From positions 372,001-436,000 of the forward strand of contig CAWFFV010000057.1 of assembly GCA_963814985.1 (NCBI GenBank): a stretch of 64,000 nt of DNA. The letters are read 5' to 3'. Within the stretch, counting starts at the first letter, position 1; each line of letters begins with the position of its first letter. The DNA comes from CAWFFV01 sp963814985 (GTDB taxonomy: Bacteria; Chloroflexota; Ktedonobacteria; Ktedonobacterales; Ktedonobacteraceae). Of this stretch, positions 1-7,794 are shown in pieces. Made by a program: the position numbers and the translations under genes. Below the pieces are notes generated by a model. It had not been told where the DNA came from. It saw only the letters and a program-made list of their open reading frames with translations, and made no database searches.

Positions 1-763
1 AGTTTGGTGGAAACTCGTAGACATCATACCCACGGTAGTTTGTAGAGATAGGCGTAACCCAATCCGAGCGGTGCTGTTGCATATCTTCCATACTAAGGAC
101 ACCACCGCACTGTTGTACATACTGTGTGATCATGTGTCCCAGTGGACCCTGGTAGAATGCGCCACGTCCCTCTTGCGCAAGCAGCTTGTAAGTACGGGCC
201 AGATCTGGTTGACGCAGAAGATCCCCTGTACGTGGAGGTTTCCCTCCTGCCAAAAACACCTCAGCGCTTTTACTCCAGGGACCCAGGACATCCTTTGCAG
301 CGAGATCAAGCCACCCCTTTAGTTTGGGACTGACGGGCATACCCTCTTCAGCTAAGGCGATTGCTGGAGCAAAAATTGTCTCGGCTGGAAGTGTGCCAAA
401 ACGCTCCAGAGCCGTAAACCAGCCATCAACTGCCCCTGGCACGTTAATAGAGAGAGGTCCACGCAGCGGAATCTGTCGTATTCCTTGTGCTGCCAGGAAC
501 TCTGGTGTCAGGCCGCGTGGTGCGCGACCACTGCCATTTAAAGCATAGAGTTGCTGGGTTTTTGCCTCCCAGATGAGCATGAACACATCCCCACCAGCAG
601 AACATGTGGATGGGTAAACCACTGTCATAGCTGTATTAGCTGCAATCGCTGCATCAATTGCGTTGCCCCCCTGGGTAAGTATGTGAAGTCCCGCTTGAGT
701 GGCAAGGTAGTGAGCAGTGGCGACCATACCTCTTGTGCCAAGTACTGGTTGTTCGGAGAGCAT
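1..763 (-). CDS. Gamma-glutamyltransferase family protein, N-terminal part (runs off the window)
   Basis: The reverse strand is open from an ATG at 763 to the window edge, giving about 254 residues that begin MLSEQPVLGTRGMVATAHYL. The family hallmarks GGNAIDAAIAAN and CSAGGDVFM and the LNGSGRAPRG segment, which binds the gamma-glutamyl carboxylate region, are visible. Family members are N-terminal-nucleophile hydrolases that cleave or transfer gamma-glutamyl groups, for example from glutathione, after self-cleavage at a Thr. That Thr lies beyond the left edge, so activity cannot be judged. An AGGAAG ribosome-binding site sits about nine bases before the ATG. No signal peptide is evident, so this may be a cytosolic glutathione hydrolase-like or acylase-like member. 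Confidence 0.88.
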   Translation of the reverse strand, partial: MLSEQPVLGTRGMVATAHYLATQAGLHILTQGGNAIDAAIAANTAMTVVYPSTCSAGGDVFMLIWEAKTQQLYALNGSGRAPRGLTPEFLAAQGIRQIPLRGPLSINVPGAVDGWFTALERFGTLPAETIFAPAIALAEEGMPVSPKLKGWLDLAAKDVLGPWSKSAEVFLAGGKPPRTGDLLRQPDLARTYKLLAQEGRGAFYQGPLGHMITQYVQQCGGVLSMEDMQQHRSDWVTPISTNYRGYDVYEFPPN

Positions 764-850
764 CGCAGGAGACTTCCTTTCTGACTAGGGACAGATGGTT
801 TGTTCGTATTATTATATCATACAGATCTTTTTGATCGGGTGGAACTGCCT

Positions 851-940
851 GCTCTAATTTGTTTTGTTGCCGATAGGCAGGGGTTCCGGCCATCGGCAAC
901 AAAACAGCTTGCGAAGCGCCTCCGGCACTGAGAAATCAGG
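851..940. repeat. Palindromic intergenic repeat, copy A (partial)
   Basis: A 14-bp perfect inverted repeat (GTTTTGTTGCCGAT at 861-874 against 892-905) is followed by the conserved terminal motif GAAGCGCC-NNN-GGCACTGAG with ATCAGG at 912-940. The same terminal motif closes the copies near 2.65, 9.37, 35.06 and 52.0 kb. The opposite conserved mini-hairpin (CCACC-NNN-GGTGG) is degraded here. Confidence 0.7.
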
Positions 941-2021
941 AAGAAGAGGTCTGAGTCGCAACTTTTTTCTGTTGTTGCTCAGCTAATTCCTTTACACGCT
1001 GTACCTGATTCTTGTGGCAGATCACCGTAGTTTCAGCCATTTGAATCACAATCACATCTTCTAAACCAATCGTATAGATATGATGTGATGTGTTGTTATA
1101 GATGACGATATTCTGACTGCCAAGTCCTGTATGTGGTCCAACTGCCCTTACTCCTTGCGTATCGGATGGAAAGAGCGCACCATATTGTTCCCAGTTCCCA
1201 ACATCATTCCACTCAAGTTCAGCAGGAATAACCACAAGATTTTTCGTCTTCTCCAGGATGCCATAATCAATAGAAATAGCCTGGAGGGTGGGCCAGATTT
1301 CATCAAGAGTACGAGTATAGTGCTCTGTCTCCATTGTGTCAACGATCGTCTCAATTTTTTTTGTCAGTTCGGGAAGATGTGCCCGCATTTCTGCCAGGAT
1401 AGTTTCGACTTTCCAGATAAAAATACCTGCATTCCAGACATAGTGACCATCTTGCAGGTAGCTCTGTGCGGTGGCCAGATCCGGTTTTTCGACGAAGCGC
1501 TCGGCATGAAATGCCTGGTGATCATATCCCTCAGCGACCTCATTGGCAAAGCGGATGTATCCATAACCAGTTTCAGGGGCAGTCGGTTTGATTCCTATAG
1601 TAACAAGGTGTCCTTTTTCGGCTAACTCGTAGGCTAGATAGAGTGTTTGGGTGAGGGTTGTGACGTTGGTGATGACGGCGTCAGCACTAAATGTTGCTAT
1701 GATTGCCCGTGGATCTTTGCGGGCAATCGTAGCAGCTACCCAGCAGATAGCGGGAGCTGTGTTGCGACCCATTGGTTCACCAAGAAGATTTGTGGTGGGA
1801 ATGGATGGTAAGTGTTCGTGTACCAGATCTGCCATCTGACGTCCTGTTACCACCCAGGAGCGTTCGGGTGTGGTCAGTGGGAGCACGCGTGCCAGTGTCT
1901 CCTGGATCATACTATTACCATTAGGCAGTGGTAGGAATTGTTTAGGAAAATTTGGGGTGCTGAGCGGCCATAAGCGTGTACCACTGCCACCCGCCAGAAT
2001 AACGACATTGAAATGTTTCAT
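936..2021 (-). CDS. manC: Mannose-1-phosphate guanylyltransferase (GDP-mannose pyrophosphorylase)
   Basis: This 361-residue protein makes GDP-mannose from mannose-1-phosphate and GTP, feeding glycan and exopolysaccharide synthesis in the cytosol. The nucleotidyltransferase signature GGSGTRLWPLS lies at residues 11-21, with KQFLPL just after and the sugar-binding FVEKPD motif in mid protein. The length matches the single-domain bacterial type without the C-terminal phosphomannose isomerase cupin. The ATG at 2021 follows AAGGAA at suitable spacing, and a strong promoter lies about 90 bases upstream. The C-terminus ends in a Gln/Ser-rich tail. It is monocistronic as far as visible. Confidence in the general family is high; true specificity for mannose rather than another hexose phosphate is inferred. 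Confidence 0.9.
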   Translation of the reverse strand: MKHFNVVILAGGSGTRLWPLSTPNFPKQFLPLPNGNSMIQETLARVLPLTTPERSWVVTGRQMADLVHEHLPSIPTTNLLGEPMGRNTAPAICWVAATIARKDPRAIIATFSADAVITNVTTLTQTLYLAYELAEKGHLVTIGIKPTAPETGYGYIRFANEVAEGYDHQAFHAERFVEKPDLATAQSYLQDGHYVWNAGIFIWKVETILAEMRAHLPELTKKIETIVDTMETEHYTRTLDEIWPTLQAISIDYGILEKTKNLVVIPAELEWNDVGNWEQYGALFPSDTQGVRAVGPHTGLGSQNIVIYNNTSHHIYTIGLEDVIVIQMAETTVICHKNQVQRVKELAEQQQKKVATQTSSS

Positions 2022-2110
2022 ATTTTATAGGTTCCTTACATTGATAGATTTGTGTAGTTTTCATGACACATGAGGCGAAATTTTCTCTAGTTTGCGCCTT
2101 TGATGAGAGG

Positions 2111-2139
2111 ATTGTATAGGGGTTTGAGGTTTGTGTCAA
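2111..2139 (-). promoter_or_regulatory. Sigma70-like promoter of manC
   Basis: Reading the minus strand, TTGACA (2139-2134) and TACAAT (2116-2111) are separated by exactly 17 bases. The predicted start of transcription lies roughly 80 bases before the manC ATG. Confidence 0.65.
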
Positions 2140-2189
2140 ATCCTCGGTTTTGCGCTGTCGGAAAAAAGAAGTAACTTACTCAGGTCTCC

Positions 2190-2697
2190 TTGCCACCGCA
2201 GGTGACTCGCTCTCATATCATGAGTCATCCCGAATTTTTGAAACAAAAGTTCGTAAAAGCGAGGGTGCAGGGAGCGCAGCATCCCTGCCGGGGTTTGGGG
2301 TGTCCCCAAAAACTCTTTTTACCTCTTTTTGTGCGCCGCCGCAGGCGGCGCGAGAAAAAAGAAAGTTTTTTGGGGACACCCCCATAGGCGCGGACTTAAG
2401 GGGTGCAGGGTTCTCCCTGCCGGGGTTTGGGGTGTCCCCAATACCTCTTTTCTTTAGTATTGCCGCTGGAAGCGGCACGAAAAACACAGAGTGCAGAGGG
2501 ATCCCTCTGCTAAAGTCCGCGCCTATGGGGGACACCCCAAACCCCGGTCAAGGGCTGGCCGCCCTTGACAATCCCGCTTATCAAGCGGATTGAGAGATGG
2601 CGAACATTTGTTCCAAAAATTCGGGATGACTCATGAAGCGGTCAGCAAAGCGCCATAGGCGCTGAGGGGTCAGGAAAAAGGGACATGAGTAGTTACA
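2190..2697. repeat. Large composite palindromic intergenic repeat, copy F
   Basis: This block holds no believable gene. Its outer ends are the family mini-hairpins CCACCGCAGGTG (about 2192) and AGCGCCATAGGCGCT (about 2649-2663). Inside are 35-base inverted arms at 2219-2253 and 2601-2635 with two mismatches. Within those arms the motif GGGGTTTGGGGTGTCCCC occurs in direct orientation near 2288 and 2421, with inverted (partly truncated) counterparts near 2370 and 2527. These form two further nested palindromes with GC-rich centres. The structure looks like one palindromic element inserted in another. Confidence 0.75.
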
Positions 2698-2702
2698 AAA
2701 AG

Positions 2703-2742
2703 AAAAAGGAGTGTGCAACACTAATTGTTACACACCCTTTTT
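2703..2742. terminator. Bidirectional terminator downstream of the desaturase gene
   Basis: An imperfect inverted repeat with AAAAAGG-GTGTG on the left and CACAC-CTTTTT on the right lies just beyond the end of the desaturase gene on the minus strand. T-runs occur on both strands. Confidence 0.65.
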
Positions 2743-2755
2743 AGCCTGATGCTTA

Positions 2756-3667
2756 TTATACAGCCTTTTCTGCTGGTGCTAGAGTGGAATCAAGAGGAGC
2801 GAGGTCAATAGGTGTGAGGTCAGCGGGCGTGCCGCTTTTTGTTTTTTCTAGGCGGCGTACCATCAACTCTGGTGAAACACGGTAGACATCGCTTACCAAC
2901 CCCACGCGCTCAAGCGTCCAGATAATATAGCCTGAGAGATCGAACTGCCACCAGTGTAGTCCGTGGAAAGCTGAGCGGGGAAATGCATGGTGGTTATTGT
3001 GCCAGCCTTCACCGAAGCCCAGAAGCCCAACAACCCACTCATTACGGCTTTGATCTGTCGTCTCAAACTCGCGCTTCCCAAAGGTGTGGCACACAGAATT
3101 AACGCTCCAGGTGATATGATGTACCAGGAAGATACGCACAAGACCACCCCAGAGGAGACCTGTCCATCCGCCAATGAGAAAAGGGATCAGAAGCGATAAC
3201 CCTACCCAGAGGAGAAAGGTACGACTGACGAAAACAATTATGGGGTCTTTTAAGAAGTGGCGACCATATATCTGGGGATCCGCCATGCGATCTGCAAAGA
3301 GCCAGCCAACATGAGCGTGAAAGAATCCTTCAACGGGGCTATGTGGGTCTCCCTCACGGTCGGAGAGCGCATGATGCTTAATGTGGGTGCTGGCCCACTC
3401 GATAGCCGAACCTTCTAATGCTGTTGAACCAAGGACAAGCAAGATGAACTTGACAACTGGATGAGGTTGAAAACTACGATGTGTGAGCATGCGATGGAAA
3501 CCAATAGTTACTCCGAGTGCAGCAAGTGAGTACATCGTGAGGAGTAGCACGACATCTGTCCAATGGACGGCTCGTTCCCAGAGGAGCCACATGGCGAAAA
3601 CAGTAGCAAGTAAGGGAGCAATCACAACAACAATAAGTACGGTTTTATAGAGAATACGGGACTTCAT
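2756..3667 (-). CDS. Acyl-CoA/acyl-lipid delta-9-type fatty acid desaturase
   Basis: This 303-residue membrane protein introduces a double bond into saturated acyl chains using a di-iron centre. All three histidine boxes are present: HRMLTH at residues 58-63, HIKHH at 95-99 and HNNHH at 223-227. Hydrophobic segments near residues 8-30, 40-56, 71-81 and 150-180 fit the usual four-helix topology. The C-terminal tail after residue 270 is Thr/Ala/Pro-rich and probably dispensable. The gene is transcribed divergently from murJ. The terminator-like hairpin at 3750-3780 in the divergent region could regulate it, which would suit a membrane-fluidity gene, but that is inference. Confidence 0.93.
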   Translation of the reverse strand: MKSRILYKTVLIVVVIAPLLATVFAMWLLWERAVHWTDVVLLLTMYSLAALGVTIGFHRMLTHRSFQPHPVVKFILLVLGSTALEGSAIEWASTHIKHHALSDREGDPHSPVEGFFHAHVGWLFADRMADPQIYGRHFLKDPIIVFVSRTFLLWVGLSLLIPFLIGGWTGLLWGGLVRIFLVHHITWSVNSVCHTFGKREFETTDQSRNEWVVGLLGFGEGWHNNHHAFPRSAFHGLHWWQFDLSGYIIWTLERVGLVSDVYRVSPELMVRRLEKTKSGTPADLTPIDLAPLDSTLAPAEKAV

Positions 3668-3749
3668 TCAACCTCCAGCTAATGACCCCACATCTGTTGG
3701 GGAATGTCTGACACGTCACCGCATCGGTGGCGTATTATTTATAAGAGAA

Positions 3750-3780
3750 AAAAATACGTGGTTTTGTTTCACGTATTTTT
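3750..3780. promoter_or_regulatory. Hairpin in the desaturase/murJ divergent region
   Basis: Perfect 11-bp arms (AAAAATACGTG at 3750-3760 and its complement at 3770-3780) flank a nine-base loop, with an A-run before and a T-run after. No gene ends here, so an ordinary terminator role is unlikely. It lies about 80 bases upstream of the desaturase start. The remaining 3668-3967 interval holds only divergent promoter sequence that I could not resolve. Confidence 0.5.
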
Positions 3781-3967
3781 GCGATCTATTCTGATCTTGA
3801 GTGAGTATTCTTGATGAGGACCTTCTGGATATTGGGCTAGCCAGAATTGTGAGAGTATGGTATGCTTATCGAACAATGCCGTACGATACACTACAGAGAG
3901 ATGCTTTAACTAAGGCCTTGAATCGCATTGTGTATTTGTCAAATCATGCATTTCATGGGGCAGGATA

Positions 3968-6307
3968 GTGGGTAACGAAGGACAACAACCACCTCTGCCA
4001 GAGGGGCAGGGGAAACCAGAACAACAGGGCTATTATGGGTGGCAATACGATCAGAATCAAGCGATGGAGGTAGATCAGCGTTCTCCTGTGATACCGCCAT
4101 CGCATCCATATGTGCTGCCGCCACCACAAGCTTCCTCTCCTGCTGTGCGACACCCACAAATGCCGCCGCAGTATCAGGAGCCTATACATGATATGGGAAC
4201 ATCGCTAGGTTATGGGCAAGGGATGGAGTATCAATATTTTGATGCTCCTCAACCATCTCAACCGATTGCGCAATTACGACAGGAACGTCTCCAGCAATTA
4301 CGTGAAGAGCGCATGCGTCGTCAGCAACAGAGTATGGGGCCTGATATTACAAGCATCATTCCATGGGGTGACAAGGGAGCTAAACGGCCTCCTCTGAATG
4401 CAATGGGGCCTCCACTTGTTCCACCGCAGATGTCACCATCCTGGGGACCAAATGCGCCGCCTTCAATATCATCACAGATGTCGTCTTCTGTACCGTTGCC
4501 TGCCAATCCTGACGGCGAGATAATGCCGGTGCGCTCATCGACACTTCCCTCAAGGACATGGGATGAGCGGAAACCACCTACTGCCAGTCTGCTCAAACCA
4601 GCGGCGGTACCTGCACAAGATACAGGGATGATCCAGAGAGTGCGTATTGGTAAGGCTGCACTCATCTTAACAGGAGCTTTTGTGGCCAGTCGTTTCCTGG
4701 GACTGTTGCGAACCTCGATGTTTGCCTTTGTCTTTGGTACGGGTACCACTTCAGATGCTTACTTACAAGCGTTCCTTATTCCCGATCTTATCTTCAACAT
4801 TGTCGCAGGTGGTGCTCTGAGTTCGGCTTTCATTCCGGTGTTTACCAAATGTATGGTCGGTGAGAAGGATGAAAAAAAGGCCTGGCATGTTGCCAGTTCT
4901 GCCCTCAATCTGGCCGTACTTGTGATGATGGGGTTGGCTCTTATCGCCATTATTTTTGCACGACAACTTGTGCCTCTCTATACTCCCGGCGTGCCGAGTA
5001 GCGAACTCGATTTGATTGCAGCCCTTACACGCATCATGCTCTTGCAATCTATTGTGCTTGGTACTGGTGTCATCATCAACGCAGTCTTAAATGCTCGCCA
5101 GGATTTTCTGTTGCCAGCTATTGGGACTGTGCTGTACAATGTTGGTCTCATTGGCGGACTCATTCCTGGGATATACCTTGCGTTTCATAATCAGAATAAT
5201 GACCTCACTGTAGCTGTATATGGTGCAACCTGGGGTGTAGTTATTGGGGCACTCTTGCAAGTTGGTGTACAGATTCCTGGGCTTTTCAAGGTTGGAATGC
5301 GTTATACGCCTGTCTTTGATTGGCGTCATCCAGACGTCATTCAAATTGCATATCAAATGGTGCCTCGTATTGTAAACGCGGCCATGCTTTACGTCTCAAT
5401 CTTTGTTGATCGTGGGCTGATCCTTTTTCTTGGAACGTGGGCGCTTGGGGTTCATCTGACGGACCAGAATGGTGTTAATGGGCTTATCACGCAGTACTAT
5501 CAATCTCTCCAGCTTGTCCTCTTGCCTTTGGGAATCTTTGGTATGGCTGTCTCTACTGCGGCTTTTCCCACTTTAGCTGAAAATGTTGCCAAAGGACGGC
5601 TTGATCGTGTACGTGGGACGATCCTGGAAACGCTGCGTAGTATTCTATTTATGTCGATCCCATCAAGTATTGGGCTGATTGTTCTGGGTTTTCCCATCAT
5701 CCAGGTGTTACTCCAACATGGTCATTTTAGTCTGGCAATGGCAGAATTTACTGCTGTGCCGCTTGCATTCTTTTCTGTTGGTCTGGCAGGTTTGGCCGCC
5801 GTCGAAATTCTCACACGCTCTTTCTATGCACTACGTGATAGCCGTACGCCCGTGATCATAAGTGTTGGCCAGTTCATCTTTAAAATAGCTCTTAGTCTCT
5901 TACTCATCAACGTTGCAGTCTTTGGACCACAATGGGGAATGGGCGGTCTGGCTCTCTCTACTTCTATTGCAGGATTGCTTGAAGCCATTATTATGTTCTG
6001 GTTGCTCCATCAAAGAATTGGGGATCTCCAGGTGCGCTCTGTGGGTCGTTTTGTTTGGCGTGTCGTGTTGGCTGCCCTGGCAATGGGCCTGGGACTTTTG
6101 ATAACACGCTTTATCCTTGATAAGATCATTGTGACAACACAAGAGCAATTCCTGGGGCTTGGTGGTACATTTTTAGCTCTCATCAAACTGCTCATAGAAT
6201 TGTTTGTTGGAACGTTTATCTACATTCGTGGAGCACGTCTACTCGGTATCGAGGAATTGGGGCCAGTTAAGCGTGTCCTGGATCGTTTAAAATTATCGTG
6301 GATATAA
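3968..6307 (+). CDS. murJ: Lipid II flippase MurJ with long disordered N-terminal extension
   Basis: MurJ flips undecaprenyl-linked peptidoglycan precursor across the membrane. The last 550 residues carry the MVF-family core with about 14 hydrophobic segments. The core begins near residue 225 with the diagnostic ASRFLGLLRTSMFAFVFG and GGALSSAFIPVF motifs. The first 215 residues are a Pro/Gln/Met-rich, low-complexity cytosolic tail with a short basic coiled stretch (RQERLQQLREERMRRQQQ). Such a tail is absent from typical 500-550-residue MurJ proteins. The assigned start is GTG at 3968, and a slightly different start inside the tail cannot be excluded. The homoserine dehydrogenase gene follows after only 12 bases, so the two are probably co-transcribed. 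Confidence 0.9.
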   Translation: MGNEGQQPPLPEGQGKPEQQGYYGWQYDQNQAMEVDQRSPVIPPSHPYVLPPPQASSPAVRHPQMPPQYQEPIHDMGTSLGYGQGMEYQYFDAPQPSQPIAQLRQERLQQLREERMRRQQQSMGPDITSIIPWGDKGAKRPPLNAMGPPLVPPQMSPSWGPNAPPSISSQMSSSVPLPANPDGEIMPVRSSTLPSRTWDERKPPTASLLKPAAVPAQDTGMIQRVRIGKAALILTGAFVASRFLGLLRTSMFAFVFGTGTTSDAYLQAFLIPDLIFNIVAGGALSSAFIPVFTKCMVGEKDEKKAWHVASSALNLAVLVMMGLALIAIIFARQLVPLYTPGVPSSELDLIAALTRIMLLQSIVLGTGVIINAVLNARQDFLLPAIGTVLYNVGLIGGLIPGIYLAFHNQNNDLTVAVYGATWGVVIGALLQVGVQIPGLFKVGMRYTPVFDWRHPDVIQIAYQMVPRIVNAAMLYVSIFVDRGLILFLGTWALGVHLTDQNGVNGLITQYYQSLQLVLLPLGIFGMAVSTAAFPTLAENVAKGRLDRVRGTILETLRSILFMSIPSSIGLIVLGFPIIQVLLQHGHFSLAMAEFTAVPLAFFSVGLAGLAAVEILTRSFYALRDSRTPVIISVGQFIFKIALSLLLINVAVFGPQWGMGGLALSTSIAGLLEAIIMFWLLHQRIGDLQVRSVGRFVWRVVLAALAMGLGLLITRFILDKIIVTTQEQFLGLGGTFLALIKLLIELFVGTFIYIRGARLLGIEELGPVKRVLDRLKLSWI

Positions 6308-6319
6308 ATTGATAAGATC

Positions 6320-7366
6320 ATGAAACAGCTTCGTCTCTCCATCATTGGTTTTGGTGTGGTTGGTCAGGGATTGGCAGAGTTGCTTGCCAGTAAAAAAGAT
6401 ATCCTGGCAGACCATTTCGATCTAAATGTCACTCTCGTGAGTGTGGCAAGTGCTCGGCATGGTTTTGTTTATCGTGAAGACGGGTTAGATATTCCCACAC
6501 TGTTAGAAATTGTGGAGCGGCGACAACCGCTCACTTTGCATCCAGGCGTCAAACATTGGGAGAACGCGCTGGAGGGATTGCGTGCTACAGGTGGGGATGT
6601 GCTGGCTGAGGCAACGCACACTAATCTGAACGATGCTGAGCCTGGAATGAGCCACGTTCGTGCTGCTCTAGCACAAGGAATGCATGTTGTCACCGCCAAT
6701 AAGGGACCAGCCGCTCTGGCGGCCAGTGAGCTTTTGGCACTGGCACGCCATCATAATGTGTTGTTGCGTATGGAATCAACCGTTATGGCAGGCACACCTG
6801 TGATCAGTACTGTACAAGAGGGGATGGCTGGCACGAGAGTACGTGCCATCCGAGGTATCCTCAATGGTACGACAAACTATATTTTGAGCGCAATGGCGAG
6901 TGGACGAGACTATGCTGAAGTACTTGCAGAAGCCCAGGCGCAAGGATATGCGGAGGCTGATCCAACTGCGGATGTTGAAGGGTATGATGCGGTCGCTAAA
7001 ACGCTGATCCTGGCAGCATTAGTCTTTGGTCATTCACTCAAACCCGGCCAGGTGAAACGCACTGGTATTACGGCCATTACCAGGAAGCACATACAACGAG
7101 CCAACGATGAAGGCAAATGTATCAAGCTTGTGGCTTCTTTGCAGGTTGTTCCTGACTTTAGTAGTACTCCTCTGGAGGCACGTGTTGAGCCTGTTGCATT
7201 ACCATTGCACGATCCATTGGCTCGTGTAGATGGTGTAATGAATGCGATCACCTTCCAAACAGATACCCTCTCCGATGTGACTATCATTGGTCCTGGCGCA
7301 GGAAGATTGCAGACAGGTCAGGGTCTCCTTGCTGATTTGCTTGCCATTGCAAACTTAAAGGGTTAA
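6320..7366 (+). CDS. hom: Homoserine dehydrogenase (short form, no ACT domain)
   Basis: This 348-residue enzyme reduces aspartate semialdehyde to homoserine with NAD(P)H, at the branch point to threonine and methionine. The Rossmann motif GFGVVGQG is at residues 10-17. The catalytic-domain segments RGILNGTTNYIL and ADPTADVEGYDAVAKTLILA are intact. The protein ends without the C-terminal ACT domain that gives threonine feedback inhibition in the roughly 430-residue forms. The gene sits directly after murJ with a 12-base gap, which is an unusual partner and probably a simple shared transcript. Confidence 0.93.
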   Translation: MKQLRLSIIGFGVVGQGLAELLASKKDILADHFDLNVTLVSVASARHGFVYREDGLDIPTLLEIVERRQPLTLHPGVKHWENALEGLRATGGDVLAEATHTNLNDAEPGMSHVRAALAQGMHVVTANKGPAALAASELLALARHHNVLLRMESTVMAGTPVISTVQEGMAGTRVRAIRGILNGTTNYILSAMASGRDYAEVLAEAQAQGYAEADPTADVEGYDAVAKTLILAALVFGHSLKPGQVKRTGITAITRKHIQRANDEGKCIKLVASLQVVPDFSSTPLEARVEPVALPLHDPLARVDGVMNAITFQTDTLSDVTIIGPGAGRLQTGQGLLADLLAIANLKG

Positions 7367-7499
7367 GATGCTCCCTCCGTAATGCAGAGCTTTTGCTTGT
7401 TTTCCTTAGTACTGACATGTGTTAAACTCTGTAACTTATTCTGCTCTGATGCGTAACATAGAAGGCGAAGGCATTTTTATATAATAGAAGGAGATAAGT

Positions 7500-7733
7500 A
7501 TGTACAACCCTCTGGCAGGACTGTTTTTTCTCTTCCTCTATGGGAGGAATGGTATTGCTGCTCTGGCGGCAATTTTTTGGATCTGGGTATTGATTGATTG
7601 CCTTATGAAAGAGCCTTCTGATGGCAATGATAAAATTGCCTGGGTACTCTTTATTCTGCTGGTTCCCATGATTGGGGCACTTGTTTACTATTTCATCCGA
7701 CGTCCCGAACGTGTAAAGGTCGTTGGACGATAA
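7500..7733 (+). CDS. Small membrane protein with PLDc_N-type domain
   Basis: This 77-residue protein has two hydrophobic helices (about residues 17-35 and 47-66) joined by a short charged loop. The pattern WIWVLIDCL...KIAWVLFILLVPMIGALVYYF matches the PLDc_N family, a two-helix module also found at the N-terminus of cardiolipin synthases and as a stand-alone protein of unknown role. A strong AAGGAGAT site precedes the ATG. It ends before a shared terminator with the converging kinase-FHA gene. Confidence 0.8.
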   Translation: MYNPLAGLFFLFLYGRNGIAALAAIFWIWVLIDCLMKEPSDGNDKIAWVLFILLVPMIGALVYYFIRRPERVKVVGR

Positions 7734-7754
7734 CGATCTCAAATCCGGTTAAGG

Positions 7755-7787
7755 TGTATCTCTTTGGAGGTACCCCAAAGAGATACA
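7755..7787. terminator. Bidirectional terminator between convergent genes
   Basis: Perfect 13-bp arms (TGTATCTCTTTGG at 7755-7767 and its complement at 7775-7787) with a seven-base loop are followed by a T-run on the plus strand. The hairpin lies between the small PLDc_N gene and the end of the kinase-FHA gene. Confidence 0.85.
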
Positions 7788-7794
7788 TTTTAGA

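Noticed and set aside
1131..1625. 164-codon frame antisense to manC
   Set aside because: It is a shadow of a strongly supported gene.
2150..2593. 147-codon frame across the large palindromic repeat
   Set aside because: Repeats in both orientations create open frames on both strands; the translation is repetitive and unlike any protein.
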